Assembly (NCBI GenBank): GCA_016866575.1
Contig: VGMA01000065.1
Location: forward strand, 1-8,575
Source: Chlamydiota bacterium
Lineage (GTDB): Bacteria > Chlamydiota > Chlamydiia > Chlamydiales > VGMA01
Reading direction: 5' to 3'
DNA length: 8,575 nucleotides
Position numbers and translations under genes: made by a program. The notes beneath the pieces are model-generated. The model had not been told where the DNA came from. It did not search any database and was given only the letters and a program-made list of their open reading frames with translations. Below, one piece after another: positions 1-6,005 of the stretch; the stretch's first letter is position 1; every line of letters starts with the position of its first letter.

Positions 1-97
1 TCCAACTTTTTTACTCATCTTGGAAGTTAACATAAAAACATTTTTATTCGACTCAGTAAATTATCCATAGGGAATAAAAACACCCTTTGGTATCCTT
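1..97. other. AT-rich region upstream of tsaD, no gene resolved
   Basis: This short stretch precedes tsaD and holds no complete gene. On the minus strand a reading frame begins with ATG at 33 (a second ATG is at 18) and stays open to the left edge. It covers only 11 codons, beginning MLTSKMSKKVG, and has no ribosome binding site I can see. It could be the start of a divergently transcribed gene or chance. I looked for a sigma70-type promoter for tsaD. TTAACA at 27-32 resembles a -35 box, but no -10 box stands at a workable distance. AGGGAA at 69-74 lies too far from the tsaD start to act as its ribosome binding site. Confidence 0.3.
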
Positions 98-103
98 TTG
101 GCC

Positions 104-1096
104 ATGATAGTTTTAGGTATAGAATCCACTTGTGATGAAACAGCAGCGGCCGTTGTAAAAAATGGGCGTGAAGTGCTAAGTCACGTAGTTGCATCTCAAA
201 CAGATCTTCATTGCCGTCTAGGTGGTGTTATGCCAGAACTTGCCTCACGTCAACATGTCGATATTATTTTACCTATCATTGATAAAGCTCTACAAGAGGC
301 TAATTGCCCTATCGATTTGATTGCTGTAGCCTCTGAACCTGGACTCATGGGGGCTTTACTTATTGGCATCAATACAGCTAAAACTCTTTCATGGTCTCTT
401 GGCATCCCTTTTGTGGGGGTCAATCATATCGAAGCCCATTTGTACGCAGCCATGATGGAAACTGAGCCTACCTTTCCGGCTATTGGCGTTGTCCTTTCAG
501 GTGGTCACACTTCAATTTTAAAAATTCGCGCTATCGGCAGCTACGAACTAATTAGCCAAACAGTCGATGATGCCATAGGAGAAGCTTTTGATAAGGTTGC
601 AAGATTGCTAGGCCTGCCCTATCCTGGCGGTCCGGAAGTAGAAAAATTGGCAAAACTTGGCAATCCTCACGCTTACAAATTGACTGCGGGGCAAGTAAAA
701 AAACTTCCTTTACACTTTTCGTTTAGCGGCATTAAAACTCAAGTGCTTTACCAAATTGGAAATCAAGAGCTTTCATCTCAGCAAAAAGCGGATTTAGCAG
801 CTTCATTTCAACACACGGTTTTTACCGATGTAGTAGAAAAAACTACAAAAATCGCTAAAGAACATGGCTGCGAGCACATCTTCTTGGGTGGAGGTGTTAC
901 CAATAGCGAAGCGTTAAGAAGCTATTTTAGCACTTCTAAGCTCAAAATCCACTTTCCTAAAAGAGAATATAGCCTTGATAACGGCGTAATGATCGCAGGT
1001 CTAGGCTATCATGTTTTCCAAAGAAAAGGGGCCGACAATTACGATCTTACAGCTTCACCGAGAAGTGCTTGTCTTTTTTCCAAAGAAACCTTATGA
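104..1096 (+). CDS. tsaD: tRNA N6-threonylcarbamoyladenosine synthase subunit TsaD (Gcp/Kae1 family)
   Basis: TsaD transfers the threonylcarbamoyl group from threonylcarbamoyl-AMP to A37 of tRNAs that read ANN codons. In bacteria it works in the cytoplasm with TsaB and TsaE, neither of which is in this window. The 330-residue protein has the usual family length and an ASKHA fold. The opening motif GIESTCDET covers residues 5-13, the metal-binding HIEAH is at 108-112, and SGGHTS is at 132-137. Further on come GEAFDKVARLLGLPYPGGPE (159-178), FSFSGIKT (205-212), LGGGVTNSEAL (261-271) and DNGVMIAG (292-299), whose D292 is the second metal-ligand site. An in-frame TTG at 98 would add two residues. 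I prefer ATG at 104 because the family normally begins only a few residues before GIE. No clear ribosome binding site is visible. One oddity is E78 in the usual GPGL motif, which reads ASEPGLMG here. The identification is very secure. Confidence 0.97.
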   Translation: MIVLGIESTCDETAAAVVKNGREVLSHVVASQTDLHCRLGGVMPELASRQHVDIILPIIDKALQEANCPIDLIAVASEPGLMGALLIGINTAKTLSWSLGIPFVGVNHIEAHLYAAMMETEPTFPAIGVVLSGGHTSILKIRAIGSYELISQTVDDAIGEAFDKVARLLGLPYPGGPEVEKLAKLGNPHAYKLTAGQVKKLPLHFSFSGIKTQVLYQIGNQELSSQQKADLAASFQHTVFTDVVEKTTKIAKEHGCEHIFLGGGVTNSEALRSYFSTSKLKIHFPKREYSLDNGVMIAGLGYHVFQRKGADNYDLTASPRSACLFSKETL

Positions 1097-1097
1097 T
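1069..1097 (+). promoter_or_regulatory. Candidate sigma70-type promoter for rpmG
   Basis: TTGTCT at 1069-1074 (four of six matches to TTGACA) is followed after exactly 17 bases by TATGAT at 1092-1097 (five of six matches to TATAAT). The -10 box contains the tsaD stop codon at 1094-1096. Transcription would begin near 1104, leaving a leader of about 23 bases before rpmG. This is the best-spaced promoter-like pair I found next to a gene start. No experimental support is available, and AT-rich sequence produces such pairs by chance. Confidence 0.4.
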
Positions 1098-1123
1098 CTT
1101 CCTCAACACTTTAAATAAGGAAG
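1098..1123 (+). promoter_or_regulatory. Inverted repeat containing the rpmG ribosome binding site
   Basis: CTTCCT at 1098-1103 and AGGAAG at 1118-1123 are perfect 6-base complements separated by a 14-base loop. The right arm is the purine-rich ribosome binding site of rpmG, just ahead of ATG at 1127. In RNA read through from tsaD the hairpin could hide that site. RNA started near 1104 by the candidate promoter would lack the left arm and leave the site open. The stem is short, so this may be chance. Confidence 0.3.
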
Positions 1124-1126
1124 TTT

Positions 1127-1291
1127 ATGAGCAAGAAGAAAAAAGCACGCGCTATGATTAAGCTTAAGAGCCAAGAGAGCCCTTATATCTATACTACATA
1201 TAAAAACCACACCAATAGTAAAGAAAGACTTGAGCTCATGAAGTACGATCCTACTCTTCGTCGTCACGTTGCGTTTAAAGAAGCAAAATAA
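1127..1291 (+). CDS. rpmG: 50S ribosomal protein L33
   Basis: L33 is a small basic protein of the large ribosomal subunit, near the E site. This 54-residue product begins MSKKKKARAMIKLKS and carries the conserved YTTYKN stretch (residues 22-27). SKERLELMKYDPTLRRHV follows at 31-48, and it ends FKEAK, all typical of bacterial L33. It has no cysteine, so it is the zinc-free form rather than the form with paired CxxC motifs. AAGGAAG at 1117-1123 is a clear ribosome binding site just ahead of the ATG. It sits 30 bases after tsaD, and its order before the Lol permease and ATPase matches what I recall from Chlamydia genomes. The gene is easily missed because it is so short. No terminator is visible in the 54 bases after it, so read-through into the next gene is possible. 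Confidence 0.95.
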   Translation: MSKKKKARAMIKLKSQESPYIYTTYKNHTNSKERLELMKYDPTLRRHVAFKEAK

Positions 1292-1345
1292 TCTTTGTTT
1301 TGTTAATAAACCAGTTAGTGGCCAAGAGTTCGGGGGTAGTTCATA

Positions 1346-3274
1346 GTGTTTGAATTTTCTATTATCAGAAAATACCTCGTTCCGAGGCGAAAGCAGCTTT
1401 CTGTATCGTTGATCGCTTTGATGTCTATTGTAGTGATCTCACTTGTAGTATGGCTGCTTCTCCTTTTCCTCTCTGTAACGGAAGGGATCGAGAAAAATTG
1501 GCTAGGGCGTCTAACAGCACTTAACGCCCCCGTAAGAATCGTACCAACAGATCTGTACTACCATTCGTACTATTACAAGATCGACTCCATCTCTCAAAAC
1601 TCCAACTACTGCCCTAAATCCATTCACGAAAAACTCGTGAGTCTAGTTTCTGATCCCTATGATGAAGAAGTGGATGAAGCAATTCCATTACAGTGGCCTA
1701 TAGCCCTTAGAGAACAAAATGGTCAGTTAGTAGACATTGTAAAAAAAACCTTTACAACTTTTGACCATCTACGCACTTCTACCCCCTCATTGATTGCTAG
1801 AGATTACGAAATTACTGGGGTTATGCTGCGACTCAATTTACTTCGCCCCTCTTTGATGGGTGGAGAAGAACAGAGCTTTTTGAGTCAAGTTTCTTACGTG
1901 TCGACGTTTCCCAAAGATGCAAAAAATGTACACAGCTTATTTACAGCTCCTACTGTTAGTGACATCAATTTGCTTTTGTTTAAAAAGAAACAACGTTTCT
2001 ATGAAATTTTAAGCCATGTCGATGTTCAAGAGATCACAACAAATTATTCTTGGAGCTTGCCTATAGATCTAATCCCTGAAAAGGGGAAGTTTAAGGGTTA
2101 TCGCACTGCTGCTGCCATCGTTTTGAGCGCTAATGGCAACGAAGTGTACACAAAAGATCGCCTAAAAGAACTTAAATTGCCTATTCGTGTACAAGAAAAA
2201 GTTGTCATGAAAGCTTCTATAGAGAATGAATCTTTACTCTCAGCTATAAAGCTTGAAGAGGTCAAACTCAAAGTAAGCGCGAATTTGCAAGGCAACCATC
2301 TAAGCGGCAATCTCTATTTCAAAGATGTAGAACTCAATAAAGCGAGCGCCAAGGCGGCATTTGACTCTATACCTCAAATTACTCCCCTTTGGGCATACAC
2401 GATCAATAACGAAGCCTTTTTACCTTCGGAAAACAGTGTAATCATACCAAAAAATTTTCGCGATAATGGCGTAAGCATAGGAGATGTTGGCGTATTTAGT
2501 TTTGGAAGCTTTGGGGCTACCTCTGTTCAAGAGCAAACTCTCAATATAGAAGTTGCCGGTTTTTACGATCCTGGATTGATGGTTGTAGGAGCAAGGCCCA
2601 TTTTTGCAGACAACGGCATCGTACAAACAATTAGTTCATCATCTTCTTCCATTCCTCTTGATCCGCTCCTTTGCAACGGCATCCAAATTTGGTTTGACGA
2701 CCTAAGCGAAACAAACAAAATTGCATCAACTCTACAAAAAAAGCTGGAAGAAGAAGGGGTTGCACCTTACTGGGAAATCAAAACATTTTATGATTACGAT
2801 TTCGCTAAAGACCTTTTGCTTCAATTCAAAAGCGATAGATACCTATTCACGTTGATTGGGATTGTAATCTTAGTTGTCGCTTGCACGAACATCATTTCTC
2901 TTTTACTGCTTTTGGTACACACCAAGAAAAAAGAAATTGCGATTTTGCAAGTATTAGGGGCTACAAAGTACCAAATAGCAGCGATTTTCGGAGCATCGGG
3001 AGCATTGCTTGGAATCATCAGTAGTGCGATTGGAACCATTTTAGGTTTGATCACGCTAAACAATCTCGACGCCTTAGTAAAATTCTTAAGCTTTATTCAA
3101 GGGCAAGAAGCTTTTAATTCTGCCTTCTACGGATCCTCTTTACCAAACACCGTAAGCCAGCAAGCAATTTTATTGATTTTGATTGCTACACCCATTCTTT
3201 CCCTAGTGGCAGGACTAATTCCAGCTACCAAAGCCTGCAAATTTCCACCTGCTCAAACTTTGAGGACCGAATAG
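1346..3274 (+). CDS. LolC/LolE-type lipoprotein-release ABC transporter permease, large form
   Basis: This is an inner-membrane permease of the FtsX/MacB superfamily that, with LolD, should release lipoproteins from the inner membrane for transfer to the outer membrane. A first membrane helix spans roughly residues 18-44. A long periplasmic part runs from about 45 to 495, then come helices near 499-524, 551-572 and 606-627. This is the LolC/LolE four-helix layout. The stretch KEIAILQVLGATKYQIAAIF (530-549) is the cytoplasmic coupling segment that meets the ATPase, as in LolC. At 642 residues it is far longer than E. coli LolC (about 400), and the extra length lies in the periplasmic part. Only one permease gene is present, so the complex may be a homodimer, as with LolF. 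The start is GTG at 1346, with GGGGGT at 1332-1337 as ribosome binding site. Cysteines 89 and 443 fall in the periplasmic part. The exact LolC, LolE or LolF label is uncertain, so no symbol is given. Confidence 0.87.
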   Translation: MFEFSIIRKYLVPRRKQLSVSLIALMSIVVISLVVWLLLLFLSVTEGIEKNWLGRLTALNAPVRIVPTDLYYHSYYYKIDSISQNSNYCPKSIHEKLVSLVSDPYDEEVDEAIPLQWPIALREQNGQLVDIVKKTFTTFDHLRTSTPSLIARDYEITGVMLRLNLLRPSLMGGEEQSFLSQVSYVSTFPKDAKNVHSLFTAPTVSDINLLLFKKKQRFYEILSHVDVQEITTNYSWSLPIDLIPEKGKFKGYRTAAAIVLSANGNEVYTKDRLKELKLPIRVQEKVVMKASIENESLLSAIKLEEVKLKVSANLQGNHLSGNLYFKDVELNKASAKAAFDSIPQITPLWAYTINNEAFLPSENSVIIPKNFRDNGVSIGDVGVFSFGSFGATSVQEQTLNIEVAGFYDPGLMVVGARPIFADNGIVQTISSSSSSIPLDPLLCNGIQIWFDDLSETNKIASTLQKKLEEEGVAPYWEIKTFYDYDFAKDLLLQFKSDRYLFTLIGIVILVVACTNIISLLLLLVHTKKKEIAILQVLGATKYQIAAIFGASGALLGIISSAIGTILGLITLNNLDALVKFLSFIQGQEAFNSAFYGSSLPNTVSQQAILLILIATPILSLVAGLIPATKACKFPPAQTLRTE

Positions 3275-3275
3275 C

Positions 3276-3938
3276 ATGCTTAAAGTTCAATCGATCAAAA
3301 AAAAATACCTTTTCCCGACGGAAACAGAGATTTTAAGTGATATCAACTTTGAAATGGCTGAGGGAGAAATTTTAGCGATTATGGGTCCTTCTGGATCTGG
3401 AAAAAGCACCCTATTGCACATCATTGGCTCTTTAGAAACTCCTTCAGAAGGGCAAATACTGCTTCACAATCAAAATATCGACTCTATACCTACCTCTTTA
3501 TACCGGCAAAAACATGTAGGATTTGTCTTTCAATCATTCCATTTATTAGAAGACTATACTGCTTTTGAAAATCTTCTTTTGCCTTGTAAAATTGCTAGAA
3601 AATCGGTAAAAAAAGGAAGTGAAAGCTATGAAAGAGCTCTTTTATTGATCCGCTCGATGGGACTTATGGAAAGAATGGACTACCCTGCAAAACTCTTATC
3701 TGGCGGCGAAAAACAACGTATCGCCGTTGCAAGAGCGCTGATGAATGATCCAAGCCTTCTTTTAGCTGATGAACCGACAGGCAATCTTGACGCAAAAAAC
3801 GGGAGAATTTTGAGCGAACTTCTTCTTCGCTCCTCTCGACAATTTGGCAAATCGCTTATTTTGGTTACTCACGACCCTATTTTAGCAGCGATGTGCGATA
3901 GGATACTTCACATCCATGATGGGAGGATTGCTTGCTAG
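3276..3938 (+). CDS. lolD: Lipoprotein-releasing system ATP-binding protein LolD
   Basis: LolD is the cytoplasmic ATPase that powers the permease encoded one base upstream. The 220-residue protein has every ABC ATPase motif in order. Walker A GPSGSGKST is at residues 37-45, the Q-loop glutamine is Q86 in FVFQSF, and the signature LSGGE is at 141-145. Walker B LLLADEP is at 161-167 with catalytic E166, the D-loop GNLD is at 169-172, and the H-loop histidine is H199 in VTHD. The small size, the FVFQ-FHLL stretch and the ADEPTGNLD wording fit the LolD/MacB/FtsE group, and the neighbouring permease decides for LolD. TGAGGA at 3261-3266 can serve as ribosome binding site. Codons 8-10 are AAA repeated, giving a run of nine A's. 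The stop codon lies inside the start of the next gene, an overlap of seven bases that suggests coupled translation. Confidence 0.94.
   Translation: MLKVQSIKKKYLFPTETEILSDINFEMAEGEILAIMGPSGSGKSTLLHIIGSLETPSEGQILLHNQNIDSIPTSLYRQKHVGFVFQSFHLLEDYTAFENLLLPCKIARKSVKKGSESYERALLLIRSMGLMERMDYPAKLLSGGEKQRIAVARALMNDPSLLLADEPTGNLDAKNGRILSELLLRSSRQFGKSLILVTHDPILAAMCDRILHIHDGRIAC
3297..3305 (+). repeat. Nine-A homopolymer tract in lolD codons 8-10
   Basis: Nine A's in a row encode three lysines near the start of LolD. Gaining one A gives a stop after 21 codons, and losing one gives a stop after 19, by direct reading of both shifted frames. The tract is therefore a possible site of polymerase slippage or of sequencing error, with a sharp on/off effect on the ATPase. 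In such an AT-rich genome it may equally be chance. Confidence 0.6.
3921..3927 (+). promoter_or_regulatory. Strong ribosome binding site that fixes the TTG start of the polyprenyl synthase gene
   Basis: GGGAGGA lies inside the 3' end of lolD and contains a full GGAGG at 3922-3926, five bases before TTG at 3932. It is the best Shine-Dalgarno match in the window. Reading upstream in the same frame meets a stop at 3917-3919 with no ATG or GTG between, so the TTG start is well supported. Confidence 0.75.
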
Positions 3939-4708
3939 ATTTGATTGAAGAAAAATTGGCAAGCCTAGTTCAAGCAGAAGATCAGCTAACTTGTGCTATG
4001 CGCTATAGTTTGATGAACAAAGGAAAAAGGCTTCGTCCTCTATTTGCACTTCATGTTATAGAAGCGCTTTGCCCTGTTCGACTTGATGACGCTCTCAATC
4101 TAGCTGCCGCAATCGAATGCATCCATACTTACTCACTTATCCATGACGATTTGCCATGTATGGATGACGATGACTTTAGAAGAGGAAGGCCAAGCTTACA
4201 TAAAGCGTTTGGTGAAGATATCGCTCTTTTGGCGGGTGATGCGTTACTTACGTTAGGATTTGAGCTCATAGCAAATATCCATCACAATACGATCGTTAAA
4301 CGCTTTGCTCAGCTAATCGGAAAAGAGGGAATGGTCGGTGGACAGATGCTCGATATCTCTATCACTAAAGAAACCCTTTCCAAAGAGTTAATATTTAAGC
4401 TTTACGAGCTTAAAACAGCTAATCTTTTTATTGCTGCTGTTGAGCTTAGTGGAATGATTGCATGCGATGATAGATTTATTATTGAGCGCTTAAGTGGCTA
4501 TGGAAAATGGTATGGAATCGCTTTTCAAATAGCTGACGACATTGAAGATTATCTAGCCGGCAAACAAGAGCCGATCCTTACAGAAGTAGGGATACAAACG
4601 CTAACTGATTGGTATGAAGAAGCGAAAATGAAGGCAAACTCATTCGATATTGGCATACCATTTTTACAAACAGCTTTTGAGCTTCTTGATAAAAAGGTTT
4701 TTGTCTAG
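3932..4708 (+). CDS. ispA: Short-chain polyprenyl diphosphate synthase (IspA-type, probably farnesyl diphosphate)
   Basis: This cytoplasmic prenyltransferase joins isopentenyl diphosphate to allylic diphosphates, supplying precursors for undecaprenyl carrier lipid and quinones. The GKRLRP substrate-binding motif is at residues 31-36. The first aspartate-rich motif DDLPCMD is at 72-78, in its two-residue-longer bacterial form, followed by R83-R84. KT is at 161-162 and the second motif DDIED at 202-206. Tyrosine at 67, five residues before the first motif, resembles E. coli IspA and favours a C15 product, though C20 cannot be excluded. At 258 residues it is about 40 shorter than E. coli IspA. 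Part of the loss is at the N-terminus. About 13-15 residues are missing just after DDIED, where the family normally has a glycine- and lysine-bearing loop. K30 also replaces the first glycine of the usual GGKR. It starts with TTG, overlaps lolD by seven bases and abuts the next gene. The family is certain; product length and activity are less so. Confidence 0.88.
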   Translation: MLDLIEEKLASLVQAEDQLTCAMRYSLMNKGKRLRPLFALHVIEALCPVRLDDALNLAAAIECIHTYSLIHDDLPCMDDDDFRRGRPSLHKAFGEDIALLAGDALLTLGFELIANIHHNTIVKRFAQLIGKEGMVGGQMLDISITKETLSKELIFKLYELKTANLFIAAVELSGMIACDDRFIIERLSGYGKWYGIAFQIADDIEDYLAGKQEPILTEVGIQTLTDWYEEAKMKANSFDIGIPFLQTAFELLDKKVFV

Positions 4709-5244
4709 TGAAAATAGCTAGCGTCATTTTTTACTCCCTTTTTCTTAGCTTGATACTACCAACTAGATTTCCGGGGATCCACCTCATGACGTTTGCTCCC
4801 CTTTTAACTTATGTATATGCAAGATACTCTTATGCTGGATCGCTTTGGTCTTCTTTTTTAGTTGGCCTTTATTTTGATTTGATGGCCTCAAAATTACCCC
4901 TTGGATTTTATTCTTTAAGTTACTGCATAGCAGCAACTCTCATCTATCGATACCGCCGTTTTTTCTTAGTGGAAAAATGGTGGATTTTTCCCATGTATAG
5001 CGCCATATTTTCGTTTGCGACTACTGTTGTTCAAATCATTTTACTTGCCTTGTTTAACGCTAAAGTTCCTATAGGATTTTCCATGGTCCTATCAGATCTT
5101 CTGATTATGCCGATTATCGATGCTCTTTTTGCCTTGATTTTCTTCAATATTCCCTTTGCCGGATGGAAATATTTGACAAATCCTTCTCAAATCCATTATT
5201 GGAAAGAGAAATGGCAACAAATCAAAATCAGATTGCACAGCTAA
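4708..5244 (+). CDS. MreD-like rod-shape-determining membrane protein
   Basis: The product is a 178-residue, very hydrophobic inner-membrane protein with about five helices, near residues 3-19, 26-42, 64-80, 95-116 and 130-150, and a basic C-terminal tail. The segment GLYFDLMASKLPLGFYSLSY (53-72) matches the MreD family pattern of GL, D, a small gap, then PLG and AL/SL. Size and helix count also fit MreD. MreD belongs to the elongasome with MreB, MreC, RodA and PBP2, which directs lateral peptidoglycan synthesis. Neither mreB nor mreC is next to it, so the call rests on sequence pattern alone and no symbol is given. GTG at 4708 overlaps the previous stop by one base, with AAGG at 4694-4697 as ribosome binding site. 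Its 3' end overlaps the next gene by 34 bases. Another small multi-pass protein, such as an ECF-transporter S component, is the main alternative. Confidence 0.68.
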   Translation: MKIASVIFYSLFLSLILPTRFPGIHLMTFAPLLTYVYARYSYAGSLWSSFLVGLYFDLMASKLPLGFYSLSYCIAATLIYRYRRFFLVEKWWIFPMYSAIFSFATTVVQIILLALFNAKVPIGFSMVLSDLLIMPIIDALFALIFFNIPFAGWKYLTNPSQIHYWKEKWQQIKIRLHS

Positions 5245-6005
5245 AAGAAGCTGCGATCATGGCTGCTATGGCAGCTGGAGAAGAGCTCAAAAACGGCTTT
5301 TATAAAGACAAGCAAATTAAGCAAAAGACAGGTCATCACGATCTTGTCACCGATTTTGATCAGCTCTCGGAAAACGCTATCTTAGATATAGTGCAAAAGC
5401 AATTTCCTCATCATAGCTTCGTAACTGAGGAATCAGGACTCTTAGGAGATGAGGAAAATAGCTTTATTTGGTGCATTGACCCGCTGGATGGCACATGGAA
5501 TTTTGCGCACAACATACCCACATTTTCAGTCAGCATATCAGTACTTTACGAAAAAGAGCCTGTCATTGGTGTGATCTATCATCCCCTTTTATCTGAACTG
5601 TTTATCGCAGAAAAAGGAAAAGGCGCTTTTTTAAATGGGTCAAGAATCTACACAAGCCATGTAGATGTGCTTGAGCTAGCAGGTCTTTCACTTGGCATCT
5701 CGTTTCATCAAGAAAAAAGCTGGATTCTTGATAGGCTGCGCAAATTTGCTGAGCAGCACCCTATGATAAGACGCTCAGGCTCTGCAGCTCTTGATATGGC
5801 TTATGTAGCTGCCGGCCGCTTGGACGGTTTTATAGAGGCTTCTTTATGGAACTGGGATTTTGCTGCCGGAGCTCTATTGATTGAAGAAGCTGGCGGCATT
5901 ATTACTGACTTAAAAGGACAAAGGTTGAATTATACTAAGAAACAGTCTATTCTGGGCAGTAACAAACATATCCATAGAGAACTACTCCATTTTTTCCACA
6001 CATGA
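5211..6005 (+). CDS. Inositol monophosphatase family protein (SuhB-like)
   Basis: This is a magnesium-dependent, lithium-sensitive type of phosphatase. Family members hydrolyse inositol phosphate, 3'-phosphoadenosine 5'-phosphate (CysQ) or other sugar phosphates. The 264-residue length equals SuhB. Metal-site residues are visible: E73-E74 in VTEES, the block WCIDPLDGTWNFAH (87-100) with D90 and D93, and NWDFAAGALLIEEAGG (214-229) with D216. LVTDFD (45-50) and RRSGSAALDMAYVAAGRLDG (187-206) are also typical. I chose ATG at 5211 because GGAAAG at 5201-5206 is well placed and the family begins close to this point. An in-frame ATG at 5163 would add 16 residues and lengthen the overlap with the MreD-like gene from 34 to 82 bases. 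The stop overlaps folD by four bases. The true substrate cannot be told from sequence, so no symbol is given. Confidence 0.9.
   Translation: MATNQNQIAQLKEAAIMAAMAAGEELKNGFYKDKQIKQKTGHHDLVTDFDQLSENAILDIVQKQFPHHSFVTEESGLLGDEENSFIWCIDPLDGTWNFAHNIPTFSVSISVLYEKEPVIGVIYHPLLSELFIAEKGKGAFLNGSRIYTSHVDVLELAGLSLGISFHQEKSWILDRLRKFAEQHPMIRRSGSAALDMAYVAAGRLDGFIEASLWNWDFAAGALLIEEAGGIITDLKGQRLNYTKKQSILGSNKHIHRELLHFFHT

Noticed and set aside
1292..1345. Search for a terminator, tRNA or promoter between rpmG and the permease gene
   Set aside because: No stem followed by a T-run, no tRNA-like fold and no well-spaced promoter pair is present; only the ribosome binding site at 1332-1337 can be supported.
2098..2310. 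Minus-strand frame of 70 codons inside the Lol permease gene
   Set aside because: It lies wholly inside a clear membrane-protein gene on the other strand, has no recognisable motif and no evidence of a start signal.
2632..2652. Run of six serines in the permease, possible simple repeat
   Set aside because: It uses mixed serine codons, is short, and lies in a likely surface loop, so it does not point to a repeat element.
2420..3063. Two further minus-strand frames (2420-2626, 2821-3063) inside the permease gene
   Set aside because: They are opposite coding sequence with conserved LolC-type motifs, and their products look like mirror translations of membrane helices.
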